This document shows, in pieces, positions 35,384 to 44,811 of a stretch of DNA of 64,000 nucleotides. Position 1 is the first letter of the stretch, and each line of letters starts with the position of its first letter. A program made the position numbers and the translations under genes. Source of the DNA: Paenibacillus terrae (GTDB lineage: Bacteria; Bacillota; Bacilli; Paenibacillales; Paenibacillaceae); the NCBI RefSeq assembly GCF_000943545.1, contig NZ_JTHP01000019.1, positions 1 through 64,000 of the forward strand, in the 5' to 3' direction. The notes below the pieces were generated by a model. The model saw only the letters and a program-made list of their open reading frames with translations, made no database searches and was not told the DNA's origin.

Positions 35384-36487
35384 TTACTTTGAAGGTAAGT
35401 ACTTGGTAAGGAGAAATGCAATACCCTGTTCTTTCGATGCCACGGCGTAGCCATTTGCAAAAGAGGAGGATATATTCAAATATTGAAGTTTGGTCAGCAG
35501 CTTGCCTTGGCGGTCAATGTAGCCGAACTTACCGTCAGAATTCGTTCCAACACCCACGAGGGCAATGCCTTCCTTGAAAGACTCGGCTCGGGTATATTTC
35601 TGATAACCAATGACCAATTTTCCTTTGGGATCAATGAAACCGACTTTGCCGTTTTGATTATAAATAGCGGCTAAACCTTCGCTAAAACAACTCGCATCCG
35701 TATACCGAAAAGGAATAACGTCCTTTCCCTGCTTATTGATAAAGCCCCACTGACCTTTGGTGTTTTGCACGGCAGCCAGCCCTTCAGAGAAATCGCCCCC
35801 GGATTTATATTGCAGAGGAATAACAACTTTCCCTGTCGTATCAATGTACCCATACATTCCTTTACTGCTTTTAACCAGAGCCAGCCCTTCGTAAAATCCA
35901 CGGGAAGTGGCATAGTGATAAGGAATAGCTAATTGTCCTTTTTTATTGATAAACCCGATTTTATCGCCTTTTGGATTGTATACCAGAGCCAAGCCATATG
36001 TGAAATGATAATCTGAACTATATTTTTGCGTCAAACGGGTAACGGTCTTTCCTGTTCGGTCGATGAGGAAATCGCTTTTGTTATCTGCTGTTATTACATG
36101 GGCCAAGCCTTCGGAGAAATTACCTGCATCTGTATATTGGCAAGGAATAGCCAGTTGTCCCTTCGTGTTAATGAAGCCGTAAAGATTCGTTTTATTGTTT
36201 TTAACCAGCGCACGTTGCTCGTTAAAATCGCTGACAGGTGAAATATAGTCGGGAAGGGTAAAGGCCTCTTTCCCTTTCGCGTTATAGTACACGAGCGAGC
36301 CGTTGGATTGTTCCGCAAATAGCAAGCCATCATGAAAGTTCCCGTCACTTTCAGGTATAACCATATTATAATCGAGAGGTGTTTGAGAAACTTCAAGATT
36401 TGGCGTGTTGCTAGATGCGAAGCCTGTGCCCGTCGTTGTGAATGCAGTACATAACAGTAGTAAAGCTAATGCTACCTTTTTTTTCAT
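35384..36487 (-). CDS. Secreted WG-repeat protein
   Basis: 367 residues. Signal peptide 1-24 (ends GFAS). The rest consists of about eight to ten repeats of roughly 35 residues of the WG type (for example GQWGFINKQGKDVIPFRYTD, DKIGFINKKGQLAIPYHYAT). Repeats of this kind form beta-structures thought to mediate binding; no enzyme motif is seen. AAGGAG precedes the ATG. It lies 92 bases downstream of the MerR gene on the same strand. Confidence 0.85.
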   Translation of the reverse strand: MKKKVALALLLLCTAFTTTGTGFASSNTPNLEVSQTPLDYNMVIPESDGNFHDGLLFAEQSNGSLVYYNAKGKEAFTLPDYISPVSDFNEQRALVKNNKTNLYGFINTKGQLAIPCQYTDAGNFSEGLAHVITADNKSDFLIDRTGKTVTRLTQKYSSDYHFTYGLALVYNPKGDKIGFINKKGQLAIPYHYATSRGFYEGLALVKSSKGMYGYIDTTGKVVIPLQYKSGGDFSEGLAAVQNTKGQWGFINKQGKDVIPFRYTDASCFSEGLAAIYNQNGKVGFIDPKGKLVIGYQKYTRAESFKEGIALVGVGTNSDGKFGYIDRQGKLLTKLQYLNISSSFANGYAVASKEQGIAFLLTKYLPSK

Positions 36488-36579
36488 TTCAATGCTCCTT
36501 CATGGGTTCCATTTTATAGAAAATAATTCCATGGATATAGACGAACAATTTGTAAATAAGTTTCTTTATACTGTGTTTT

Positions 36580-36969
36580 TTATTCAGGGATATGAAATGA
36601 TTTCAAATAGTTTTGGATATCGGTCTGAGGGGTTTTAAGCAAGCCCAACAGTAACGATTGCAGGGTGTGCAGCGTGTCTATATGGGCTTCAATCTCAACA
36701 ATCTTTTTTTGAACAATTTCCCTCAATGTGTCTTCGTCCATCTCCTGACTGAGCAGTTGGAGCGTTTCTTGTATTTCCTTAAGTGAATACCCTAATGATT
36801 TGGCATCTTTAATAAACTTGATCTTTACCAGATAGTCATCCGTATATATGCGGTATCCATTTGCAGCCCGCTTGGGAGCAGGCAAAACACCATTATTCTC
36901 GTAATAACGAATGGTTGCCATGCTCAATCCGGTACGCTGTGACAGCTCGCCCCGTGTCATTCCCTCCAT
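36580..36969 (-). CDS. MerR-family transcriptional regulator
   Basis: 129 residues. N-terminal winged HTH with LSQRTGLSMATIRYYENNGVLP, then a long dimerisation helix. No cysteine cluster in the C-terminal part, so not a typical metal sensor; closer to the small-effector group. GGAGGTT precedes the ATG. It sits 52 bases after the alpha/beta hydrolase gene, which it may regulate. Confidence 0.88.
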   Translation of the reverse strand: MEGMTRGELSQRTGLSMATIRYYENNGVLPAPKRAANGYRIYTDDYLVKIKFIKDAKSLGYSLKEIQETLQLLSQEMDEDTLREIVQKKIVEIEAHIDTLHTLQSLLLGLLKTPQTDIQNYLKSFHIPE

Positions 36970-37021
36970 GCCTGAACCTCCGATTTTCTAGTAAAATCGC
37001 TACTTTTTATATCAGAAATAG

Positions 37022-38482
37022 CTATGATCTCTTTTTAGTATACGTTGGATCGAACGACACCTCGGGATATTCAGGCGAAGCGCCTTTTAATAGCGGCTGC
37101 TGTTCACCTTTAAGATATTGGTCGAAAAAGGCTCGTACATACGATCTCGTAATATCAATATTATGCACAGGGTCTATATTTTTAGCAAAAAGAGAGGGTG
37201 AAATCAGGGCCAGATCCGTAAAGCTCTGATGGAAGAGCTTATCAACCGTCAAATAATAGGTATCATTTTGGCTTTTGGTCATGACCGACTTCAGATCGGG
37301 AGCAAATTCCGTATAAAAGACCTTATCTTTTTTCGTAACCGATGGCTTTAAGCTCTCCGCCGTGGTTCCTGTCATCATATACATGAAGGGCTGCTGCAAT
37401 CCAGTATGGGCGACGGTTCCCCAGAATCCACCCTCCAGGCTGACACCCGCTTTAAAACGCTGGTCCTGCGCCAAGGTTTCAGCTGTTGTCGCCCCGCCGT
37501 AGGAGTGTCCGAATATGCCCACATGCTCCAGATCCATCTTGCCTTCGAACAATCCGTTAGGATCTTGTGTATTCCATGTCGTAAGCGTGTCCAGCACGAA
37601 TCGGGAATCGGCTGCGCGAATGCTGACACCCTTTACATTATTTTCATATTGCTCAGCCGATGTCGGGAATTCAGGCTCCGGCGTGTAGGGAATGACCCGA
37701 CCATCAGGGAAGGAAACTTTAGCTGAAGAGTAGGGATGATCCATGCCCACTACAATATAGCCATGACTCACGAGTACCTCCACAGCCGTCATGCTCTGAA
37801 ATCGGGTAGAACGGATACCGGGTGAGAACAGCAGCACCGGATATTTTGCCTCAGCGTTGGATACCTCCACACCTTGGACGACATGCGTAGGAATCGTTGT
37901 GAGGTAACTGAATAGCTGCTTCGGTATCCCGAATACAAGACTGATGGCTTCTCCCAGCTCAGCAGGGTAAGGGTCTTTGGGCTTTTGTTTTGCCACATCG
38001 GAGTCGACAGGGTACCAGACATTGACCATCAATTCCCGCTTGTCGCCAGGTACCGCACTGAGGGTTTCGTCACGGCTTTGATCGGTCAAATGCTGCGAAA
38101 TGGTGCCAATAGCATATTTCCCAGTCGGTTCAGGGAGCGAGAAAGCAGGCAATACATGCGTCAAGTACATTGATCCGGCAGTTAAAGCCATAACGACCAT
38201 AGTTAGCAGCCCCTTTTTCATATATATTTTTTTTCGAGTTTGGAGACGTACTTTAGCTTGGGGCTTGATGATTCTAAGGATAAATCCGAGGATCAGTATC
38301 CATGCAACAAGATAGGTCGGAAGCATTTGCAAGCGAAAATGATCCATCATTCCATGCAGCAGCACGACTAATACGAGGGAAGATAATATGGCTGTATCCA
38401 GCCGCCTTTCTCTTTTTCTAAACACAATAACGCCTGCGGCGGCCAAGCTGACCAGAAGCACAGCGATCTCAAGTGTCCTCAT
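37022..38482 (-). CDS. Membrane-anchored alpha/beta hydrolase (PAF-acetylhydrolase-like)
   Basis: 486 residues. Four hydrophobic helices occupy the first 115 residues. The hydrolase domain follows, with oxyanion strand LLFSPGIRSTRFQ, GMDHPYSSAK and nucleophile GHSYGGATT (Ser about 320). The layout matches the platelet-activating-factor acetylhydrolase/chlorophyllase-like group, which acts on short-chain esters or lipids. Substrate unknown. Confidence 0.85.
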   Translation of the reverse strand: MRTLEIAVLLVSLAAAGVIVFRKRERRLDTAILSSLVLVVLLHGMMDHFRLQMLPTYLVAWILILGFILRIIKPQAKVRLQTRKKIYMKKGLLTMVVMALTAGSMYLTHVLPAFSLPEPTGKYAIGTISQHLTDQSRDETLSAVPGDKRELMVNVWYPVDSDVAKQKPKDPYPAELGEAISLVFGIPKQLFSYLTTIPTHVVQGVEVSNAEAKYPVLLFSPGIRSTRFQSMTAVEVLVSHGYIVVGMDHPYSSAKVSFPDGRVIPYTPEPEFPTSAEQYENNVKGVSIRAADSRFVLDTLTTWNTQDPNGLFEGKMDLEHVGIFGHSYGGATTAETLAQDQRFKAGVSLEGGFWGTVAHTGLQQPFMYMMTGTTAESLKPSVTKKDKVFYTEFAPDLKSVMTKSQNDTYYLTVDKLFHQSFTDLALISPSLFAKNIDPVHNIDITRSYVRAFFDQYLKGEQQPLLKGASPEYPEVSFDPTYTKKRS

Positions 38483-38743
38483 GATGTAATACCTCCATCC
38501 TTTAGATCAAGCATAAACGTTGAAGTATACTACAAGGTCAAGCACCAGGTATTTTCCAACCCACAGCCTCTTTTCTACTATGATCTGCTATTCGCCGATA
38601 CAACTTCTCTTACTCTAGCATATTCATATAACATATCTCTTCGCAGTTGAGATCGACTCAAGGATGGTTTATATCCGTCTGAACAGGGGACTCGCAAATG
38701 AGAGATTTAAAGGAAAATCACGTATTTTAAGGAGGTAATTGCT

Positions 38744-38896
38744 TTGGGAAGAAAGAAACGAAGCGGCTTTAAAAATAAAAGAATTTCGGTAGACGTCAGA
38801 CAATCTTCTTCAGCTCAGTCAGGACAAGGTGGCAACCCCATTTCTATCAATGCTTCTGATGTCGGGGTCGTAAGAACAGATATTCAAAATAAGTAA
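38744..38896 (+). CDS. 50-residue small protein, basic N-terminus
   Basis: TTG start with a strong AAGGAGG seven bases upstream and a strong terminator directly after the stop. The product begins MGRKKRSGFKNKR, has a Ser/Gln/Gly-rich middle and ends SINASDVGVVRTDIQNK. No membrane segment. Family unrecognised. Confidence 0.65.
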   Translation: MGRKKRSGFKNKRISVDVRQSSSAQSGQGGNPISINASDVGVVRTDIQNK

Positions 38897-38919
38897 TCCG
38901 TTAACAAAGTTATGTAGCC

Positions 38920-38955
38920 AACGCGCGTCGATTGGGTATCGACGCGCGTTGTTTG
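38920..38955 (+). terminator. Terminator after the 50-residue protein gene
   Basis: Perfect 13-base arms AACGCGCGTCGAT / ATCGACGCGCGTT, five-base loop, T-rich tail. Confidence 0.85.
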
Positions 38956-38966
38956 AGTTTAGGCAA

Positions 38967-39177
38967 GTTGAATTAAAAATGTACATGGAAAACGGAGTAG
39001 GCGGAATGGTGCTGTACAAGCGAAGCGGTCGCTTTAAAAGCTTTCCGTAGGAAAGCTCGCTTCGGAAGCATCACATCCCCGGATTTCTACCCTAATCAGA
39101 ATTTATTCCAGAAATCCGGGGGCGGTGGCGATGGGAAGCACCATCCGTCTGCGGAGTGGCACTATAGGTAACTTTTA
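38967..39177 (+). repeat. Dispersed intergenic element, long copy
   Basis: Ends match 61871-61970: AAAAATGTACATGGA at the left, CAAGCGAAGC in the middle and ACCATCCGTCTG to TAGGTAACTTTTA at the right. This copy has about 113 extra bases (39027-39139) holding two palindromes, GCTTTCC / GGAAAGC and CCCCGGATTTCT / AGAAATCCGGGG. Fills the 320-base gap before the HTH regulator. Confidence 0.8.
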
Positions 39178-39215
39178 GGCCCACTTATATAATCGCAAAT
39201 TTTAATGAGGTCATG

Positions 39216-40592
39216 TTATTCATCATCGTTCAAATACATTCCGTCCATTAATCTCTTATACTCTGCATCAGTTTCACGGGACGCAAATAATCGAGAATGC
39301 TCATAAAGCCCAATATATTTAATGATACAGGATTTATTATCGACCTCAAAGGCTTTCTCCATACCGTCGATTAGATACCGAAAACCAACGTCAAATGCCC
39401 CTCTGCTTAAATAATAGTGAGCCAGCTCATGCAGAAAAAGAATATATAAATCTGGCGTGATCTTGTGCGTATACGTAACAATAGCTTTTTCCCGCGCAAT
39501 AAAGGCTGCAATGTCTGTTTCGAACTTTTCAAGAAAATAATCTACCTTGATATCCTGTTGATTGGCGGCTCTAACGATTTTAAACAATCCCGGCATCAGC
39601 CCGGTTGGTGAAGCTTCAATGCATTTAACATAATCCAAAATAGCGCTTACATCTCCGGTTAGCATTTTATATAAAAATAGACTGGACTGTGCCCATTCTT
39701 TGCATTTGTTCAGCCAGTATTGTGTTTCCTCATCGGTCTCCTTCACCCAGCTTAGATCAGCATACGCGTAAGTATATTGTAGTGCTTGCTTGTAGTTTCC
39801 CTGGGCCTCACAAATGTTCGCACGAAGATAGTTAGAATAGGCCATATAAAAGAACATTGGTCTTTGTGGCTTTTTGAGTGCTTCCTGATTAACCTTATTG
39901 GGCTGGTGCATAAGAAGGTATTGAATATTAGCCTCATCGTCCATATCTTGAGCCAAGTCCTTGGCTAAATCCCATAATTTCCTTTGCATATATGCATTCG
40001 CCAGTTCTCTTAATGCGTCGAGTCGGTCTATCTCGTCAAGCTGATCCAAAAGGGTAAAAACCCGGTTAGCAGCCTCCACGTTTTGTTCTTTATCGGGCCC
40101 CAGCCCAAGAATAAACAAGCGATACTGACACAAGGCCAGTCGTTTTGAACGTCGGCCGCCCTCCCTTTTGACGATATTTTTGTAAAGAAGGGCTGCGGCG
40201 GCGTGTTTGTCATGTATGAAAAAATCCTCAGCTACTTCGAACAACAGAGGAGCGTAAGTCGCACTATTCAACTCTAAATAGCTGATTTGCTGAATGCAAT
40301 CCAGCTTGTTCAGTTCTTCACATCGGTATAAAAAAGGTTTAATATTGCGCCAATGGGGGACAGCTTCGACCAAATATTCCTCGATGTAATGCCCATAAAA
40401 ATGGCCTGGATTCAGTCGCATACCGTATGTAACCCGATCCAGTTGCTCTACCGAGAATGGCATTTTTTTGCCCAGAATAGCATGGACTGTTTCCGTTCCT
40501 ACATCCGCCATTTCGCAAAATTGCGTAATGCTTAGGTCTTCTCGTGCCATGAATTGCTCCAGCTCTGTGCGTATCGTGGTTGTATGTTCCAA
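39216..40592 (-). CDS. HTH regulator with helical-repeat (TPR-like) sensor domain
   Basis: 458 residues from a TTG at 40592, seven bases after AAAGGGGTGG; an upstream in-frame GTG at 40610 precedes that ribosome site. The N-terminal 65 residues form an HTH (LSITQFCEMADVGTETVHAIL). The remaining 390 are helix-rich with TPR-like pairs. This architecture is shared with peptide-responsive RRNPP-type regulators, but no small signal-peptide gene is evident beside it. No operator recognised. Confidence 0.75.
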   Translation of the reverse strand: MEHTTTIRTELEQFMAREDLSITQFCEMADVGTETVHAILGKKMPFSVEQLDRVTYGMRLNPGHFYGHYIEEYLVEAVPHWRNIKPFLYRCEELNKLDCIQQISYLELNSATYAPLLFEVAEDFFIHDKHAAAALLYKNIVKREGGRRSKRLALCQYRLFILGLGPDKEQNVEAANRVFTLLDQLDEIDRLDALRELANAYMQRKLWDLAKDLAQDMDDEANIQYLLMHQPNKVNQEALKKPQRPMFFYMAYSNYLRANICEAQGNYKQALQYTYAYADLSWVKETDEETQYWLNKCKEWAQSSLFLYKMLTGDVSAILDYVKCIEASPTGLMPGLFKIVRAANQQDIKVDYFLEKFETDIAAFIAREKAIVTYTHKITPDLYILFLHELAHYYLSRGAFDVGFRYLIDGMEKAFEVDNKSCIIKYIGLYEHSRLFASRETDAEYKRLMDGMYLNDDE

Positions 40593-40681
40593 ATGAACCA
40601 CCCCTTTCACAATCCGGATGCTAAATCAGCGATTATCTGAATATATTATATCATCTTATTGGGAATGTTTGTATGTATATA

Positions 40682-40710
40682 GGAGTAGCCTCAAGGGATG
40701 AGACTACTCC
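40682..40710 (-). terminator. Probable terminator of the neopullulanase gene
   Basis: GGAGTAG and CTACTCC arms with an extended CTC / GAG pair; no long T run, so moderate confidence. Confidence 0.5.
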
Positions 40711-40730
40711 GTTTATTAAAAGGAGAGCGT

Positions 40731-42494
40731 CTATTCCACCCGCTTCGCAGGCGTTGTCTTCATTACGGCGTAGCCGTAGGGTGGAAGCTCGGCGTGGAAG
40801 CCTTTCGCTCCTGCGGACCACTGGCTTTCGCCAAAAGCCAATTCCCAATCCTGCTGGGGAATGTCCAGCTCAAACACGTGGCTCTTACCGGAACGGTTAA
40901 GCAGCACGAGCAGCACCTCTTCCTCGCTGCGGCGTTCGTAGGCGAGGGATGTGCCCTCCGGCTCTGCCTCCAGAAAAGTGAGACTTCCCGCGGCACGCAG
41001 CGCCGGGTGCTCCTTACGCAGCGCAATCAGCTCGCGGTAAAAGTCGAACAACTCGCGGTCCTGCTTGTCAGGGTCCCACTCCATGCACTTGCGACAGCCT
41101 GGATCGGCATCTCCATCCAGACCAATTTCATCACCGTAATAGATGCAGGGCGCGCCCATGTACGTAAACTGGAACAGAGCGGCCAGCCGCATCAGCCGCT
41201 TGTCGTCGCCACACAGCGTCAGGAGGCGCGGCGTGTCATGGCTATCCAGCAGATTGAAGGCCACTTCAGAGGCCTGCTGCGGATAGCGGGCCAGTTGCCG
41301 ACCGATAGCAAAAGCGAAGCTTTGGGCATCGGACTCTTTTTTGACGAAAAAATCATTCACCGCATAAGTGAACGGATAATTCATCGTCGCATCGAACTGG
41401 TCACCCTGTAGCCATTCAGAGGATTCATTCCACATTTCACCCAGAATGTACGCATCCGGGTTGGCCTGCTTGACCGTGGTGCGGAACTCCCGCCAAAAGG
41501 CGTGATCCACCTCATCTGCCACATCCAGCCGCCACCCGTCGATGCCGATCTCTTCGATCCAATATTTTGCCACATCCAGCAGGTACTTCTTCACCTCAGG
41601 ATGCTCGGTGTTTAGTTTGGGCATCATCGGCTCCAGCCCGAAGGTATCGTAGGTCGGTGTATCATCCAACACTTCCAGCGGGAAGCTATGTACGTGGAAC
41701 CAGTCCTTGTAAGACGAGGCTTTGCCTTTTTCCAGCACGTCCACGAACGGCTTAAAGGTACGTCCCGAATGATTGAACACTGCATCGAACAGTACCCGGA
41801 TTCCCCGGTCGTGGCAGGCGTTCACCATTCTTTTTAGCGTCTCCTTGTCCCCAAAATGCGGGTCCACCTCCATATAATCCTCGGTATCGTATTTATGATT
41901 GGTCGTCGCCTTGAAGACAGGCGTCATATACAGGGCGTTAATCCCCAGCTCGTTCAGGTGGTCCAGATGATCTATGATCCCCTGTAGATCGCCACCAAAA
42001 AAATTGTCGGTTTGCGGCGTGTCTCCCCATGCCTCGGCACCTTCCGGGCTAATAGAGGGGTCACCGTTTGCGAAGCGTTCCGGGAAAATCTGATAAAAAA
42101 CTGCATCCTTCACCCATGCAGGTGGTTTGAGAATATCAATTGGATTCAAAAACGGGTATTGGAACAGGCCGTCTGCATTTTGAGGTTCTTGGGTGGTAAA
42201 GTCGTTCTCGTTCATCCATAGTTGTTCTTCTTCGTCTTCCAGCAAAAATCCATATTTCAGTCGGCGGTGAGTGGGCTTTACGGTACATTGGTAGTAATCA
42301 AATCTGCCGTCGGTGGCGAATTTGGACATCGGAATGAGCTGTCGGGTGCGATCCCAGTCGTATTTGTCTCCGGTTAGAGCGTGTACAGCGGTCAGGTCAT
42401 TTTTCTTCACACGAAGCCGTAAAAATAGAGTTGCATCATCATAACCAAAAGCCCAATTGCGCTTCGGATGGTGGTATATCGCTTCCAGCAGCAT
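40731..42494 (-). CDS. Neopullulanase / cyclomaltodextrinase-type GH13 enzyme
   Basis: 587 residues. An N-terminal beta domain (about 1-125, CBM34-like) is typical of the GH13_20 group, which hydrolyses cyclodextrins, pullulan and maltooligosaccharides. Catalytic set: DAVFNHSGR, nucleophile Asp in GWRLDVADE, Glu in ILGEMWN and LLDSHDTPR. No signal peptide, so intracellular. AGGAGG precedes the ATG. Divergent from the response regulator gene. Confidence 0.92.
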   Translation of the reverse strand: MLLEAIYHHPKRNWAFGYDDATLFLRLRVKKNDLTAVHALTGDKYDWDRTRQLIPMSKFATDGRFDYYQCTVKPTHRRLKYGFLLEDEEEQLWMNENDFTTQEPQNADGLFQYPFLNPIDILKPPAWVKDAVFYQIFPERFANGDPSISPEGAEAWGDTPQTDNFFGGDLQGIIDHLDHLNELGINALYMTPVFKATTNHKYDTEDYMEVDPHFGDKETLKRMVNACHDRGIRVLFDAVFNHSGRTFKPFVDVLEKGKASSYKDWFHVHSFPLEVLDDTPTYDTFGLEPMMPKLNTEHPEVKKYLLDVAKYWIEEIGIDGWRLDVADEVDHAFWREFRTTVKQANPDAYILGEMWNESSEWLQGDQFDATMNYPFTYAVNDFFVKKESDAQSFAFAIGRQLARYPQQASEVAFNLLDSHDTPRLLTLCGDDKRLMRLAALFQFTYMGAPCIYYGDEIGLDGDADPGCRKCMEWDPDKQDRELFDFYRELIALRKEHPALRAAGSLTFLEAEPEGTSLAYERRSEEEVLLVLLNRSGKSHVFELDIPQQDWELAFGESQWSAGAKGFHAELPPYGYAVMKTTPAKRVE

Positions 42495-42647
42495 ATGGTA
42501 TTCCTCCTATTTTGCAAGCAGTAGAATTTGAAATCATATAGCATATGTCGTATAAGGTAGTTATTAACCTTTTTATGCGGGTTATGTACCATCAAATGCT
42601 ATAATGCCCATTACTATAAAAGAAAAACGATAAGTAGGTGTGCGTCA

Positions 42648-43322
42648 ATGAAAACAAATGTGTTATATATCGAGGACGATCAGGATATCGGCGCTTGGAT
42701 GCATCAGTATTTGGAAGAGCGGAATTACGCTGTGGTGTGGCTGCGCAGCGGGGATGGAGCTGTGGAAGCATCCCATACATGCCAGCTTGTGATTCTGGAT
42801 GTGATGCTGCCCGGTCTGGATGGATTTACAATTGGAAAACGGCTCAAGAAGGAGCGGCCGGAGCTTCCGATTCTTATGCTGTCCGCCCGAACCTCCATTG
42901 ACGATAAGCTGCAAGGGCTGGATTTTGCCGACGATTATGTGACGAAGCCCTTTCATCCGGACGAGCTGATTGCACGTATGGAGGTTTTGCTGCGTCGTTC
43001 AGGTACGGTGCCCGAGGAATCCTTGCAGTTGGGACATCTGACAGTGTACCCTCCCGATAACCGTATTGTGAACCGTGATACCGGGGAAGAAATTGCGCTG
43101 ACAGGCAAGCAATATCATATTTTTGCTTATTTGCTGCGGCATTTGGGCCAGATTATGACGAAGGAGCAAATGTATGAAGCCGTGTGGGGAGATCCGTATA
43201 TCGACGGGGACAAAACCTTAATGGTCCATATTCGACATCTGCGCGAAAAGCTGGAGGTTGATCCTGCCACTCCCCGCATCATTGAGACGATCCGTGGCGT
43301 AGGCTATCGGGTGAAGGCATAA
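42648..43322 (+). CDS. OmpR-type response regulator of the ABC-exporter locus
   Basis: 224 residues. Receiver with IEDDQD, Asp in LVILDVMLPG and Lys in DYVTKPFHP; the loop before it reads GLDFADDY and is one residue shorter than the usual GLDxGADDY. C-terminal winged-helix domain ends TIRGVGYRVKA. The kinase start overlaps its stop (TAATG). The gene order RR-HK-ABC resembles bacitracin or lantibiotic response loci. Confidence 0.9.
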   Translation: MKTNVLYIEDDQDIGAWMHQYLEERNYAVVWLRSGDGAVEASHTCQLVILDVMLPGLDGFTIGKRLKKERPELPILMLSARTSIDDKLQGLDFADDYVTKPFHPDELIARMEVLLRRSGTVPEESLQLGHLTVYPPDNRIVNRDTGEEIALTGKQYHIFAYLLRHLGQIMTKEQMYEAVWGDPYIDGDKTLMVHIRHLREKLEVDPATPRIIETIRGVGYRVKA

Positions 43323-44752
43323 TGAGCAGGACGCGCAAGAGTTGGGCGAGGTTGCGTCGCAGCTCCAGGCCAGGTCAGGGAGGTCGGTTTCGCAGTTCAC
43401 TGTTGTTCCGCTATCTGATCATTATTGTGGTTGCCATGATGCTGTTGCCGATTATGTTACCTGCTACGTTAATTGTAAGTAGTGTCTTGTCTGCTTGGGT
43501 TACGGATATGAAGCCTGCAAATCCACATTATCTCTCCAGTTCCCGGACCGAAGATAGCTGGCATCGTGAAGCCGTAGCCTTAAAAGGAGCCACACCGGAG
43601 CAAATCTCAACCCGTTTAAAAAAAATACAGGGAAATACGTTTCCCGACTCACAGATATTTTGGGTGGATGCAGCGGGGAAAACAAGGCTAGAGCTCCCCG
43701 CACAACCTGACGTTCCAAAGCAATGGGACGCGACGCAGGCTGTTGTATTTATGAAGCAAGCCATGAATTCAGACTTATTTACTGTAGTTTCATTTATTGG
43801 TGGTGGCCAGAAGAACGCCGATCAGGGCTATATGGTATTGAAAGTTCCTCGTTCGTTTTTTGATCAGTCACGTACGGACAATAGCTTGGCACTGTACTAT
43901 CTCTTTTTTATTTTACTAATACTCGCAGCATTTATATTCGTATCTCTCCTGTTTTTTGGAGGCATTCGGCGCAGACTGGTGCGGCTTCAGGCAGCCATGT
44001 CGCAGAGGGGAGAGGATGGATTGCCCATTTTCGTCAGCACCGGACGACCGGATGAAATCGGCAAGCTGGAGGAAGCGTTCAATCAGATGGTCGAGCAACT
44101 GGCCGAGAGCCGGGGACGTGAGCGCCAAGAGGAAGAACTGCGAAAAAGGCTGGTCGCCGATCTGTCACACGATATCCGGACACCGCTTACCGTCGTGCGC
44201 AGCCATCTGTACTCATTGGACGACGAAAACCTGAGTAACAGGGGAAGGCAGTCTATTACACTGATGGAAAACAAGTTAAAAGACCTCGGAAGCCTGATCG
44301 ACAACCTGCTCGCCTATAATCTTCTTTCCAGCGGCAAATATACATTGAATAACGAACCGCGTGATATCCTGCGGCTGGTGCGGGAATGTGCGGCCAGCTG
44401 GTATCCGGTTTGGGAGAAGGAAGATTTGGAGGTGGATATCGACTTGCCTGAGCATAGTATCGTGTGGAAGGTCGACGAGCAGGGCTTCCGCCGTTTGCTG
44501 GACAATCTCTTTCAAAATGTAGTTCGCCATGCTGCCTCAGGCCGATATATTGGTATCCATGTAGAGGAACTTAACGGGAAAGAGGCATTAGTCATTGTGG
44601 ATAAAGGACCGGGAATGGAGCAGCGATCCAGTGGACAAGGAGCCGGGATTGGCTTGGCGATTACTGAATTGCTGGCCCGTGAAATGAATCTGGAGAGGGA
44701 CATTGTCAGTTCATCCGCCGGGACACAAATCCGTTTTTTAAACAAAACTTAA
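43322..44752 (+). CDS. Sensor histidine kinase of the ABC-exporter locus
   Basis: 476 residues. Two membrane helices (about 25-55 and 190-215) flank an extracellular domain of about 135 residues; a HAMP segment follows (about 215-270). Kinase motifs ADLSHDIRTPLTVVRSH, LFQNVVRHA and DKGPGMEQ with GAGIGLAI are present. The large external domain suggests direct sensing of an outside compound, unlike the short-loop BceS-type kinases. Confidence 0.9.
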   Translation: MSRTRKSWARLRRSSRPGQGGRFRSSLLFRYLIIIVVAMMLLPIMLPATLIVSSVLSAWVTDMKPANPHYLSSSRTEDSWHREAVALKGATPEQISTRLKKIQGNTFPDSQIFWVDAAGKTRLELPAQPDVPKQWDATQAVVFMKQAMNSDLFTVVSFIGGGQKNADQGYMVLKVPRSFFDQSRTDNSLALYYLFFILLILAAFIFVSLLFFGGIRRRLVRLQAAMSQRGEDGLPIFVSTGRPDEIGKLEEAFNQMVEQLAESRGRERQEEELRKRLVADLSHDIRTPLTVVRSHLYSLDDENLSNRGRQSITLMENKLKDLGSLIDNLLAYNLLSSGKYTLNNEPRDILRLVRECAASWYPVWEKEDLEVDIDLPEHSIVWKVDEQGFRRLLDNLFQNVVRHAASGRYIGIHVEELNGKEALVIVDKGPGMEQRSSGQGAGIGLAITELLAREMNLERDIVSSSAGTQIRFLNKT

Positions 44753-44779
44753 ACTAAGAGTTCCCTTAGCTTTAAACTT
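44747..44779 (+). promoter_or_regulatory. Inverted repeat between kinase and ABC genes
   Basis: Arms of the type TTAAACTAAG / CTTAGCTTTAA around AGTTCC, just before the ABC ATPase. Might be an attenuator or mRNA processing hairpin; no T run. Confidence 0.4.
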
Positions 44780-44811
44780 GGCACGTTACGATAAGTGTCG
44801 AGGTGAGGAAC

